Shown here: positions 13,549-20,560 of the stretch, piece after piece
Layout: every line of letters starts with the position of its first letter
Position numbering within the stretch: the first letter of the stretch is position 1
Source of the DNA: an uncultured Lachnospiraceae bacterium
GTDB taxonomy: Bacteria > Bacillota > Clostridia > Lachnospirales > Lachnospiraceae
NCBI GenBank assembly: GCA_910588865.1
Contig: CAJUSJ010000063.1
Coordinates: 1-22,859, forward strand
Length of the DNA: 22,859 nt
Direction of reading: 5' to 3'
Notes under the pieces: generated by a model
What the model was told of the DNA's origin: nothing
Seen by the model: the letters and a program-made list of their open reading frames with translations, nothing else
Database searches by the model: none
Made by a program: the position numbers and the translations under genes

Positions 13549-16170
13549 TTAGTTCTTTGCTTCCCCGTAGTATGCCCTCAGATACATCTCCTTGATCTCG
13601 CTCATCAGCGGATATCTCGGATTGGCGCCAGTACACTGATCGTCGAATGCCTGCTCTACCATATCATCCAGAGTATCCAGGAAGTACTTCTCGTCAACAC
13701 CGTAGTCCTTGATGGTCTTCTTCACGCCTACCGCTGCCTTCAGCTCTTCGATCTTCTCGATCAGCTTCTTAACCGCTTCCTCGTCGTCCTTGGCCTGAAT
13801 GCCTACGAAGCGGGCGCACTCCGCGTATCTTGCCCGGGTGTGGGGATACTGATACTGGGAGAAGGTACCCATCTTGGCGGGGCACTCTGCCGCGTTGAAC
13901 TCTACAACCAGGGAGATCAGCAGCGCGTTGGCGATACCATGTGGCAGGTGATGGAAAGCGCCCAGCTTGTGAGCCATGGAGTGGCATACTCCCAGGAAGG
14001 CGTTGGCAAATGCCATACCAGCCATACAGGAAGCGTCAGCCATCTTTGAGCGGGCCTCCACATTGCTGCCTTCATTATAACATGTAGGAAGGTATTCGAA
14101 AACATTTTTCATTGCTTTTAATGCCAGACCGTCTGTGTAGTCCGTGGCCATAACAGAAGCATAGGCCTCCAGGGCATGGGTCAGAACGTCAACGCCGGAA
14201 GCGCTGGTCAGTCCCTTTGGCTGGCTCATCATGTTGTCAGTGTCGATGACAGCCATGTTGGGCAGAAGCTGATAGTCCGCAAGAGGATATTTCACACCTG
14301 TCTCCTGGTCTGTGATAACCGCGAAAGGCGTCACCTCGGAACCAGTACCGGAGGAGGTGGGGATGGCCACAAAGTAAGCCTTCTCGCCCATCTTGGGGAA
14401 GGTGTAGACTCTCTTTCGGATATCGATAAAGCGCATAGCCATATCCTGGAAATCCACTTCCGGATGCTCGTACATTACCCACATGATCTTGCCGGCGTCC
14501 ATAGCGGAACCGCCGCCCAGAGCGATGATCACATCCGGCTGGAACGCTGTCATAGCCTTTGCGCCTTCCTGAGCGTTGGCCAGAGTCGGGTCAGGCTGAA
14601 CATTGGAGAAGCACTGATATACAATGCCCATCTCATCTAATTTATCGGTAATCGGCTTGGTGTAGCCGTTCATGTACAGGAAAGAGTCTGTCACGATAAA
14701 GGCCCTCTTCTTGCCCAGCACATGTTTCAACTCGTCTAATGCCACCGGCATACAGCCTTTCTTAAAGTATACCTTCTCAGGCGCGCGGAACCAAAGCATA
14801 TTCTCTCTCCTCTCGGCAACGGTCTTAATATTCAGCAGATGTTTTACACCTACGTTCTCGGATACGGAGTTTCCGCCCCAGCTTCCGCAGCCCAGTGTCA
14901 GGGAGGGAACCAGCTTAAAGTTGTACAGATCTCCGATTCCGCCGTGGGAAGACGGAGTGTTGATGACGATACGGCAGGTCTTCATGGCCGCGGCGTGCTT
15001 TGCCATCTTCTCCTGCTCTCTCACGTCAATGTAGAGAGACGCTGTGTGGCCGTAACCGCCGTCCGCTACCAGTCTCTCCGCCTTGGTGATCGCCTCGTCA
15101 AATGTCTTGGCCTTGTACATAGCCAGTACAGGAGACAGCTTCTCATGGGCAAATTCCTCGGAGATATCCACGGATTCCACCTCGCCGATGAGGATCTTGG
15201 CGCTCCGCGGCACATCAACTCCCGCAAGCTGAGCGATCTTGTACGCGCTCTGGCCTACGATCTTGGCGTTCAGCGCGCCGTTGATCAGGATGGTCTTGCG
15301 GACCTTGTTCAGCTCGTCACCCTTTAAGAAATAGCAGCCTCTCAGCTCGAACTCTTTCTTCACCGCGTCATAAACAGGTTCCATAACGGTCACGGACTGC
15401 TCGGACGCGCAGATCATACCATTGTCAAAGGTCTTGGAATGGATGATGGAGCTTACCGCCATCTTGATATCAGCGGTGTCGTCGATGATAACCGGTGTAT
15501 TTCCAGCTCCTACGCCCAGGGCCGGCTTTCCTGAGGAATAAGCCGCGCGCACCATGCCCGGGCCTCCGGTGGCGAGGATGGTGTCAGATTCCTTCATAAC
15601 TTCCTGCGTCAGTTCCAGTGAGGGCACGTCGATCCAGCTGATAATGTTTTCCGGAGCTCCGGCTTTGACAGCCGCTTCCAGAACGATCTTCGCCGCGGCA
15701 ATTGTACAGTTTTTCGCGCGGGGATGTGGAGAAATAATGATCGCGTTTCTGGTCTTAAGCGCGATGAGAGTTTTAAAAATCGCTGTAGATGTCGGGTTTG
15801 TAGTGGGAATAACCGCCGCGATGAGGCCGATGGGCTCCGCGATCTTCTTGATGCCGTAAGCCTTGTCTTCCTCAATAACGCCGCAGGTCTTTGTGTTCTT
15901 GTACGCATTGTAGATATACTCTGCCGCATAGTTGTTCTTGATAACTTTGTCCTCTACCACGCCCATGCCTGTCTCCGCCACAGCCATCTTTGCCAGGGGA
16001 ATACGCTGCATGTTTGCCGCCTTTGCCGCCTCGAAAAAGATCTTGTCTACCTGCTCCTGTGTGTAGGTAGCAAAAACCTTCTGCGCCTTGCGCATTGCCT
16101 TCATCTTAGCGGTTAACGCTTCCACGCTGTCGATGATTTCTGGTACGGTGTTCTTCTCAATTTTTGCCAT
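13549..16170 (-). CDS. adhE: Bifunctional acetaldehyde-CoA / alcohol dehydrogenase
   Basis: 873 residues, the normal AdhE length. The N-terminal half is an aldehyde dehydrogenase converting acetyl-CoA to acetaldehyde with NADH, with GAGNTPVIID and catalytic Cys254 in NGMICASEQSV. The C-terminal half is an iron-dependent alcohol dehydrogenase, with the NAD-binding GGGSAMDAGK and the iron ligands in DVLTHALEAY and CHSMAHKLGAFHHLPHG. Together they make ethanol and regenerate NAD+ in fermentation. The protein normally forms long cytoplasmic spirosomes. All key residues are present. AGGAGG lies six bases upstream of the ATG. Promoter, twin operators and a structured leader of about 150 bases point to redox-responsive control. 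Confidence 0.97.
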   Translation of the reverse strand: MAKIEKNTVPEIIDSVEALTAKMKAMRKAQKVFATYTQEQVDKIFFEAAKAANMQRIPLAKMAVAETGMGVVEDKVIKNNYAAEYIYNAYKNTKTCGVIEEDKAYGIKKIAEPIGLIAAVIPTTNPTSTAIFKTLIALKTRNAIIISPHPRAKNCTIAAAKIVLEAAVKAGAPENIISWIDVPSLELTQEVMKESDTILATGGPGMVRAAYSSGKPALGVGAGNTPVIIDDTADIKMAVSSIIHSKTFDNGMICASEQSVTVMEPVYDAVKKEFELRGCYFLKGDELNKVRKTILINGALNAKIVGQSAYKIAQLAGVDVPRSAKILIGEVESVDISEEFAHEKLSPVLAMYKAKTFDEAITKAERLVADGGYGHTASLYIDVREQEKMAKHAAAMKTCRIVINTPSSHGGIGDLYNFKLVPSLTLGCGSWGGNSVSENVGVKHLLNIKTVAERRENMLWFRAPEKVYFKKGCMPVALDELKHVLGKKRAFIVTDSFLYMNGYTKPITDKLDEMGIVYQCFSNVQPDPTLANAQEGAKAMTAFQPDVIIALGGGSAMDAGKIMWVMYEHPEVDFQDMAMRFIDIRKRVYTFPKMGEKAYFVAIPTSSGTGSEVTPFAVITDQETGVKYPLADYQLLPNMAVIDTDNMMSQPKGLTSASGVDVLTHALEAYASVMATDYTDGLALKAMKNVFEYLPTCYNEGSNVEARSKMADASCMAGMAFANAFLGVCHSMAHKLGAFHHLPHGIANALLISLVVEFNAAECPAKMGTFSQYQYPHTRARYAECARFVGIQAKDDEEAVKKLIEKIEELKAAVGVKKTIKDYGVDEKYFLDTLDDMVEQAFDDQCTGANPRYPLMSEIKEMYLRAYYGEAKN

Positions 16171-16227
16171 ACTGGACCTCCTAAATGGAACTTCATTTAC
16201 TGGTTGCTTGCTTGTTGCCGCTTGTTT

Positions 16228-16267
16228 CCTGTCCCGTTAATGAGTGATCTCTCACTTTGCTGACAGG
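16228..16267 (-). promoter_or_regulatory. Structured adhE leader
   Basis: CCTGTC (16228-16233) pairs with GACAGG (16262-16267), enclosing AGTGA-TCTC-TCACT (16243-16256). The nested stem-loops lie in the middle of the untranslated leader. I recognise no riboswitch class. Confidence 0.4.
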
Positions 16268-16292
16268 TTTCCTGATATGTTTTTTGTTTTGG

Positions 16293-16311
16293 GATTGATA
16301 TTTTTTTAACA
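16293..16311 (-). promoter_or_regulatory. adhE operator 2, downstream of the transcription start
   Basis: On the - strand TGTTAAAAAAATATCAATC, nearly the same 19-mer as at 16338-16356 but in opposite orientation. It covers about +8 to +26. Confidence 0.5.
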
Positions 16312-16325
16312 TATCTTATGGTGCT

Positions 16326-16354
16326 ATTGTACTTCATTGTTAAAAATATATCAA
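16326..16354 (-). promoter_or_regulatory. Sigma-A promoter of adhE
   Basis: On the - strand: TTGATA (16349-16354), 17-base spacer, TACAAT (16326-16331). Expected start near 16319, about 150 bases ahead of the ATG. Operator 1 covers the -35 and part of the spacer. Confidence 0.85.
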
Positions 16355-16356
16355 CA
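16338..16356 (+). promoter_or_regulatory. adhE operator 1, Rex-like candidate over the -35
   Basis: TGTTAA-N7-TCAACA, an imperfect inverted repeat. Rex, the NADH-sensing repressor of fermentation genes, is known to bind TTGTTAA-N6-TTAACAA. The spacer here is seven and one half-site position differs, so the assignment is tentative, but position and target gene fit. Confidence 0.5.
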
Positions 16357-16499
16357 CTTATTTTAAACAAATATACTTTTATTTTCTCATAGTTTTTGTG
16401 CAAGTTTTTTGTTGATTTAAAATAAGTTTTTTCGCTTTTTTCTTTTGTTCCAAAATAATGTATTTTTGTTTAAACACTCCAGCACGACACGGCCCACTG

Positions 16500-16516
16500 T
16501 CCCGGCCTTTCCGGGA
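16500..16516 (-). terminator. Small hairpin after trmO
   Basis: TCCCGG-CCTTT-CCGGGA directly after the trmO stop. The stem is six bp with no immediate T-run. It is a weak terminator candidate. Confidence 0.35.
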
Positions 16517-16519
16517 AAT

Positions 16520-17194
16520 CTAAAACCGCCTGACCACGTCCCGCACCGTAAGCCTGTCGCCGTTTACCTGAAATTTTATGTCAAATTCCCCAAAAGCCAC
16601 GCCGTAGACTCTCTCCGGGTCCCGCACATAAGCGGGCCTTGGATCCTGAGCCAAAATTCCCACAACCGCCGCCCTCTTCTCCATGGGATACCGCTCCAAA
16701 AGCTCCTTTGGAAAATCCACCAGAAGCTCATGGACCTTTGTCTTTCCTGTGTACCCTTCCGCAGCTTCCGGGCGGCAGTCTGTAAATGGAATATAAGGTT
16801 TTACATCGTAAATGGGCGTGCCGTCCATCAGGTCCCCACCGGACACCAAAAGGACCGGCCCCATTTTCTCATCTGTCTTTACAGCCTCCAGGCGGACACA
16901 GGAAAGGCCGATATCATTGGGGCGAAAGGGCGATCTGGTGGCAAACACTCCCATACGCTTCTTTCCCCCCAGCCTTGGAGGCTTCACGGTAGCTGACCAG
17001 TTTTCCTTCTTTACCTGGGAAAACTGCCACAGAAGCCAAATGTGAGAAAACTCCTCCAGGCCCTTGAACGCCTCCGGGTTTCGGTACTCTGGTTCAAATA
17101 TAATGGTTCCCTTCAGAGACTCCACCAGGCCGCTCTGCCTGGGGATGCCAAATTTATCCGGGAAATCTGTGCGGATATGGGCGATAATTTTCAT
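16520..17194 (-). CDS. trmO: TrmO (TsaA/YaeB-type) tRNA m6t6A37 methyltransferase
   Basis: 224 residues. The known role is SAM-dependent N6-methylation of t6A at position 37 of tRNA-Thr. Visible family features are the N-terminal IAHIRTDFPDKFGIPRQSG, LEEFSHIWLLWQF, RMGVFATRSPFRPNDIGLS, and YDVKPYIPFTDC, which together form the beta-barrel active site. The C-terminal extension (about 155-224) is typical of longer members. I chose the ATG at 17194 because AGGAGG lies ten bases upstream; the frame extends 20 codons further but through that site. It is a single gene facing away from the SipW cluster. Confidence 0.88.
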   Translation of the reverse strand: MKIIAHIRTDFPDKFGIPRQSGLVESLKGTIIFEPEYRNPEAFKGLEEFSHIWLLWQFSQVKKENWSATVKPPRLGGKKRMGVFATRSPFRPNDIGLSCVRLEAVKTDEKMGPVLLVSGGDLMDGTPIYDVKPYIPFTDCRPEAAEGYTGKTKVHELLVDFPKELLERYPMEKRAAVVGILAQDPRPAYVRDPERVYGVAFGEFDIKFQVNGDRLTVRDVVRRF

Positions 17195-17268
17195 GTCTTT
17201 TGTTCCTCCTGGTGTCTGTCCTGTGGATCCCGGGAATTTCGGGGCATGTTTCAAAGGACTCTGTATCT

Positions 17269-17298
17269 ATTATATAGATTACCCTGAATAAATTTCAA
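17269..17298 (-). promoter_or_regulatory. Sigma-A promoter of trmO
   Basis: On the - strand: TTGAAA (17293-17298), 18-base spacer, TATAAT (17269-17274), with a leader near 70 bases. Confidence 0.75.
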
Positions 17299-17374
17299 GC
17301 TAATCCGTACATTTTACACCGCTGCCGCTATAACCCCTGAAGTCCATATCCATATCTGAAACCCAATTAATAGC

Positions 17375-17403
17375 TTGACAAATCCCAGGAGGCCTGCTAG
17401 ACT
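17375..17403 (+). promoter_or_regulatory. Sigma-A promoter of the Com/sigma/SipW cluster
   Basis: Perfect TTGACA (17375-17380), 17-base spacer ending TGC, then TAGACT (17398-17403), an extended -10. The start would be near 17410, immediately next to the LexA-type box. Confidence 0.8.
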
Positions 17404-17410
17404 ATATCAA

Positions 17411-17422
17411 GAACATGTGTTC
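17411..17422 (+). promoter_or_regulatory. LexA/DinR-type SOS box 1
   Basis: GAACATGTGTTC is a perfect palindrome. On the - strand the 14-mer CGAACACATGTTCT matches the Bacillus LexA consensus CGAACRNRYGTTYC at all but the last base. It covers about +1 to +12 of the promoter, a repressing position. Confidence 0.7.
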
Positions 17423-17449
17423 GATTTGGTAAGAAAAGGGGGGGTTCAA

Positions 17450-17614
17450 GTGTCTGCCACCATTGTATACTGCCGCTACTGTCATCAGCGGCTGTTTGAT
17501 ATCACCCCCGGCACAAAAGGGAGGATCCAGATCAAGTGCTCCCGCTGCCGGAGGATCATAAATGTCACGCTCCTGGAACCACAAAAGAATAAGGACTACC
17601 TTGCAAAGGAATGA
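17450..17614 (+). CDS. Com-like zinc-ribbon small protein
   Basis: A 54-residue protein from a GTG start with a run of seven G five bases upstream. It holds two CxxC knuckles (CRYC and CSRC) about 20 residues apart with GRIQIKCSRCRRIINV between and after. This resembles the Mu Com family, small zinc-finger regulators that bind RNA. Longer in-frame starts exist, but they would begin within the promoter. It is the first gene after the SOS-type promoter. Whether it regulates the sigma-like gene downstream is an inference. Binding partner and function are unknown. Confidence 0.7.
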   Translation: MSATIVYCRYCHQRLFDITPGTKGRIQIKCSRCRRIINVTLLEPQKNKDYLAKE

Positions 17615-17694
17615 ATTCATTACCAAATCGCGGGAGAGACCAACTGCCCATACCGGCAGATGGCCCCTCCTGCTTTTTGTTTCTGTCACTGACG

Positions 17695-17722
17695 CCGGAA
17701 AATCCCGGCAGAGGTTTTCCGG
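17695..17722 (+). terminator. Hairpin between the Com-like and sigma-like genes
   Basis: CCGGAAAA (17695-17702) pairs with TTTTCCGG (17715-17722), 12-base loop. The bases after it, GTCATCATTTTC, are only moderately T-rich. It could be an attenuator reducing read-through. Confidence 0.4.
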
Positions 17723-17759
17723 GTCATCATTTTCAAATTTAATTTAAGGAGGAACACAT

Positions 17760-18167
17760 ATGGACTACTATATCAAAGTCAAAGGAACGCCGGTGACTGT
17801 CAGCGAAGAGGTATACAAGGCTTACTGCCAGGGGGAGAGAAAGGAGCGATATTTTAGAGAGAGCGATATCCGGAACCGGACATTTTTCTATGACGCCCTG
17901 GACACAGAGGAATTGAAAGGCAGCGACATGTTCTGGGACCCTTCCGCTGAATCCGTGGAGGAGGCGGCGGAGAAGCGCTGGCTTTTAGAAAAGCTGAGGC
18001 AGGCAATTTCCCAGTTAGCTCCAGATGAGCGGGACATGCTGTACCGCCTTTACCTGCGGGGGGATTCTCTTCGGGCTTTCTCTAAAGATATGGGGATCCC
18101 CCTGTCCACGGCTCACGCCCGTCACCGCAGGCTGCTGGAAAAACTTAAAAAAAATTTGGAACCGTAA
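17760..18167 (+). CDS. Sigma-70 region 4-like DNA-binding protein
   Basis: 135 residues, AAGGAGG upstream. The N-terminal part starts MDYYIKVKGTPVTVSEEVYK, which I associate with small sigma-like proteins of Firmicute accessory elements. Residues about 85-130 form a helix-turn-helix like sigma region 4: LAPDERDMLYRLYLRGDSLR, then a recognition helix in IPLSTAHARHRRLLEKL. Region 2, needed for -10 binding and core contact in normal sigma factors, is not recognisable, so it may act as a co-sigma or transcription activator. It stops two bases before the second LexA-type box and 51 bases before the signal peptidase gene. It likely controls the surface-protein genes behind it. Confidence 0.75.
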   Translation: MDYYIKVKGTPVTVSEEVYKAYCQGERKERYFRESDIRNRTFFYDALDTEELKGSDMFWDPSAESVEEAAEKRWLLEKLRQAISQLAPDERDMLYRLYLRGDSLRAFSKDMGIPLSTAHARHRRLLEKLKKNLEP

Positions 18168-18169
18168 CC

Positions 18170-18181
18170 GAACATATGTTC
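18170..18181 (+). promoter_or_regulatory. LexA/DinR-type SOS box 2
   Basis: GAACATATGTTC, perfect palindrome. The 14-mer CGAACATATGTTCT fits the Bacillus LexA consensus at 13 positions. It lies 38 bases before the signal peptidase ATG. No strong promoter is visible around it; TTGGAA (18156-18161) is a weak -35 candidate. Confidence 0.65.
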
Positions 18182-18218
18182 TTTTCGTCGGATTAATAGT
18201 AGAGGAGGATAAACAATC

Positions 18219-18614
18219 ATGGATAAGCTTAAGACTTTGTTTCATTGGTTCACCAACCTGTTTCTGGCGGCAGCCCTGCTCCTGGCGGCGGCGGTATGGC
18301 TCCCCTCTTTCTTCCACATGAAGGCCTATGTGGTGGCAAGCAGCAGCATGGAGCCTGCCATAACCGCGGGAAGCGTGGTCTATGTCAGCCAGTACCAGGA
18401 GGATGAATCCATCAGCACCGGAGATATCGTCAGCTTCCAGGCCGGAGACGCCATGGTTACCCACCGAATCGTATCCGTGGACCGGGAACACGGCATGGCT
18501 GTCACAAAAGGGGATGCCAACCAGGTATGCGACTCAGTCCCCCTTTCCCTTGACGCGATAGAAGGCAAAGTCCGCTTTCATATCCCCAGCATTGGTTATC
18601 TGCTCCTCCGTTAA
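18219..18614 (+). CDS. Short SipW-type signal peptidase I
   Basis: 131 residues, AGGAGG ten bases upstream. It has one N-terminal membrane helix (about 11-30), then the catalytic box SSSMEPAITAG with nucleophile Ser43, and VTHRIV with His82 where bacterial type I peptidases have Lys. This Ser-His arrangement marks the ER/SipW class, which cleaves pre-TasA-type proteins outside the membrane. GDAN (98-101) supplies the conserved Asp. SipW proteins are usually near 190 residues with a second membrane helix; here the protein ends soon after the catalytic domain, so the C-terminal anchor is missing. The cognate substrate gene is 40 bases downstream. Confidence 0.88.
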   Translation: MDKLKTLFHWFTNLFLAAALLLAAAVWLPSFFHMKAYVVASSSMEPAITAGSVVYVSQYQEDESISTGDIVSFQAGDAMVTHRIVSVDREHGMAVTKGDANQVCDSVPLSLDAIEGKVRFHIPSIGYLLLR

Positions 18615-18654
18615 CCGGCAACTAATCAATGATCAAAAAAAGGAGGATATCAAT

Positions 18655-19368
18655 ATGAGAAGATCTGAAAAAAGTTTCCGAAACAGGGCGAAGATCCTGA
18701 TCGCCGCGGGTCTCCTGGCGTTTTTAAGCCTGGGCGGCACCATGGCCTATATGACGGACCATGAGTCGGCGAACAACCGCTTTACCGTAGGCAAAGTGGA
18801 TTTCAATTTATACGAGACCAGCTGGGACGGGGAACTCCCTGACGGCACCTATGCCACCCCTTCCGATGCCACCCCTTCGGACGCGCTGGGCATTAACCAG
18901 GCTCAGGACATGTACGCCGGAAAGGAGATCCCAAAAGATCCCGCCATCAAAAACAACAGTAAAAACGATGCCTATGTGAGGATGACCGTAAAGGTTCCTG
19001 TGGCCTATGTCATCACCGCGGACGATGACGGCAATCTGACCAACGGCGGGGAGCCCAGAGATACGGAGCTGTTCACCTATGAATTAAACCCGGATTGCGG
19101 CATGAAACTCACTCCAGGCCAGCCCACGGAAGAGGACGGCAGCTATGTTTATGAATATATGTACACCGGAGACGGCTGGAGAGAGATTCCGGTTCCCGCG
19201 GGGCAGGATATTCCGCCTCTCTTTGACTCGGTCTCCTTTGCCAACGTTGTAGGCGGACAGGTTGACGAGAACACCGAATTCCTCTATGTAGACTTTAAGG
19301 CTATCCAGTCCGGCGGATTCGACAGTCCTGAAGAAGCCTGGGCAGCCTATGACCACCAGAACAACTAA
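18655..19368 (+). CDS. TasA/camelysin-like surface protein with SipW-cognate signal peptide
   Basis: 237 residues, AAAGGAGG upstream. The N-terminus is basic, then a hydrophobic stretch ends LSLGGTMAYMTD, the SipW-cognate signal pattern. The mature part starts NRFTVGKVDFNLYE, as in TasA/CalY family proteins, which form beta-rich extracellular fibres in biofilms or small surface proteins. It contains two TPSDA repeats (about residues 63-73), usual in Lachnospiraceae surface proteins. The rest is acidic and lacks Cys except one. No sorting signal or C-terminal anchor is seen, so release or self-assembly is inferred. It ends the likely operon with the sigma-like protein and peptidase. Confidence 0.85.
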   Translation: MRRSEKSFRNRAKILIAAGLLAFLSLGGTMAYMTDHESANNRFTVGKVDFNLYETSWDGELPDGTYATPSDATPSDALGINQAQDMYAGKEIPKDPAIKNNSKNDAYVRMTVKVPVAYVITADDDGNLTNGGEPRDTELFTYELNPDCGMKLTPGQPTEEDGSYVYEYMYTGDGWREIPVPAGQDIPPLFDSVSFANVVGGQVDENTEFLYVDFKAIQSGGFDSPEEAWAAYDHQNN

Positions 19369-19392
19369 GTCTGCCCCCCTGCCCTCTTAGGC

Positions 19393-19473
19393 GTTACCGC
19401 TTACAGGCTTGCCTGTAAGCGTAACCCGGCGATCCGGCCAGCCCGTCCAGCCTCCAGGTAATGGACAGGCTGG
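19393..19473 (+). terminator. Two tandem hairpins after the TasA-like gene
   Basis: GTTAC-C-GCTTACAGGC pairs with GCCTGTAAGC-GTAAC (19393-19425) with one bulge. CCAGCCCGTCC (19438-19448) pairs with GGACAGGCTGG (19463-19473) with one G-U. Neither has a T-run, so they may stabilise the 3' end or terminate with help. Confidence 0.5.
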
Positions 19474-19562
19474 AAAATGAAAATATACCTCAGCGAAAAG
19501 GTGTGGCAATCTCCCCTTTTTAATGGTAAAATCTTCATATAACATTCAGGAGGGGATCTACC

Positions 19563-20222
19563 ATGATAAAAGCAGTTATTTTTGATATGGATGGACTGAT
19601 GATCAACAGTGAGAGAGTAACCTATGACGGGTATGTGATTGAATGCGGAAAGCTTGGGCTGACCATGGAAGAGGATTTTTATAAATCCTTCCTGGGCTGT
19701 CCCCTGCCTACGGTGTTCCAGATGTTCTACGATCACTTCAGCCCGTCCTTCCCCATGGAGACGGTGCTGAAAAATGTGCATCAGTATATGAATGATCTGT
19801 TTGAAAGAGAAGGTGTTCCTGTAAAAGAAGGTCTCCGGGAACTTCTCAAATATCTGAAGGAGCGGGGCTACAAGACCGTGGTGGCCACCTCCAGTACCCG
19901 GGACCGGGTGGACAAGATCCTTAAGCAGACCGGTCTCGCGGACTACTATGACGACTCCATCTGCGGCGATGAAGTGGAACGGGGCAAGCCCAATCCGGAC
20001 ATTTTCTTAAAAGCCTGCCAAAAGGTTCAGGTGTCTCCCTCAGAGGCCCTGGTGCTGGAAGATTCCGAGATGGGGATCCAGGCCGCCTCATCCGCCGGCA
20101 TACCCGTGATCTGCGTGCCTGATATGAAATATCCGGCCCCTCAATATGCCAGCCTTGCCTCTCATATCGTTGAATCTCTGACAGATGTGCTGGAGGCTTT
20201 TGTCCGCAGGGAGCTTCCATAA
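19563..20222 (+). CDS. HAD-family phosphatase, beta-phosphoglucomutase-like
   Basis: 219 residues, AGGAGGGG upstream. Motif I FDMDGLM has nucleophile Asp8 and acid/base Asp10. Motif II is VATSS (Thr/Ser), motif III the Lys of RGKPNPDIF, and motif IV LVLEDSEMG. The cap domain (about 15-85) is the helical type of subfamily I, as in beta-phosphoglucomutase and sugar phosphatases. The expected role is hydrolysis or isomerisation of a small sugar phosphate in the cytoplasm; substrate not known. It is a single gene with its own strong terminator. Confidence 0.88.
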   Translation: MIKAVIFDMDGLMINSERVTYDGYVIECGKLGLTMEEDFYKSFLGCPLPTVFQMFYDHFSPSFPMETVLKNVHQYMNDLFEREGVPVKEGLRELLKYLKERGYKTVVATSSTRDRVDKILKQTGLADYYDDSICGDEVERGKPNPDIFLKACQKVQVSPSEALVLEDSEMGIQAASSAGIPVICVPDMKYPAPQYASLASHIVESLTDVLEAFVRRELP

Positions 20223-20248
20223 CCGTTCTCCACCTTGCGGGATCCCGC

Positions 20249-20290
20249 ATACCCCGCCTCTTCTGTCTGGAAGGGGCGGGGTATTTTTTT
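20249..20290 (+). terminator. Strong intrinsic terminator of the HAD gene
   Basis: ATACCCCGCC (20249-20258) pairs with GGCGGGGTAT (20275-20284), and six further T follow (20285-20290). The terminator-associated repeat starts at the next base. Confidence 0.95.
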
Positions 20291-20487
20291 ATGTACACAG
20301 GGCGGACAGGATATGGCCCCTGAAGCGGGTTACTGTTCACATGCGTTCACAGCAACTGGCAAAAATCCATGAAAATCGCCTGCGGCGATGGGATTTTTGC
20401 TCTCTGGCCCAGTTTATCACACGGTCAGCGCGGCAAGCGCACAGACCTACCTGAACAGTAACCGAAGCGGCTCCGCCCCTACTGGAT
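20291..20487 (+). repeat. Terminator-associated repeat, copy 4, split by the MITE
   Basis: The left part, ATGTACACAGGGCGGACAGG then ATATGGCC to 20328, and the right part 20463-20487 (CGAAGCGGCTCCGCCCCTACTGGAT across two pieces) together rebuild copy 3. The MITE sits in the small GC-rich hairpin of the repeat. The orientation relative to the upstream gene agrees with the other three copies. Confidence 0.85.
20329..20462. mobile_element. MITE copy B, 134 bp, inserted in a repeat
   Basis: Same element as 427-560, in reverse orientation, with 128 of 134 positions identical. The terminal repeats are intact. The flanks TGAAGCGG (20321-20328) and CGAAGCGG (20463-20470) are an 8-bp duplication with one change. 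The uninterrupted repeat at 11437-11495 shows the approximate empty site. Confidence 0.9.
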
Positions 20488-20501
20488 TTTTTCGGCTGCC
20501 A

Positions 20502-20530
20502 TTGACAGGTTTGATTTTTCGTGATATTAT
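20502..20530 (+). promoter_or_regulatory. Sigma-A promoter of the marR-tauE operon
   Basis: Perfect TTGACA (20502-20507), 17-base spacer, TATTAT (20525-20530). It lies 15 bases after the end of the split repeat. Confidence 0.88.
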
Positions 20531-20531
20531 T

Positions 20532-20545
20532 GTTCTAAAAAGAAC
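20532..20545 (+). promoter_or_regulatory. Probable MarR operator
   Basis: GTTCT-AAAA-AGAAC, a perfect inverted repeat starting one base after the -10 and covering the transcription start. A MarR repressor would be expected to bind such a palindrome and control its own operon. Confidence 0.65.
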
Positions 20546-20560
20546 TATTTGGAGGCTATT

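Noticed and set aside
17611..17742. A 43-residue frame overlapping the Com-like stop (ATGA)
   Set aside because: The overlap looks like coupling, but the ribosome site is almost on top of the ATG, the peptide is Pro/Gly-rich without features, and it crosses the hairpin at 17695-17722.
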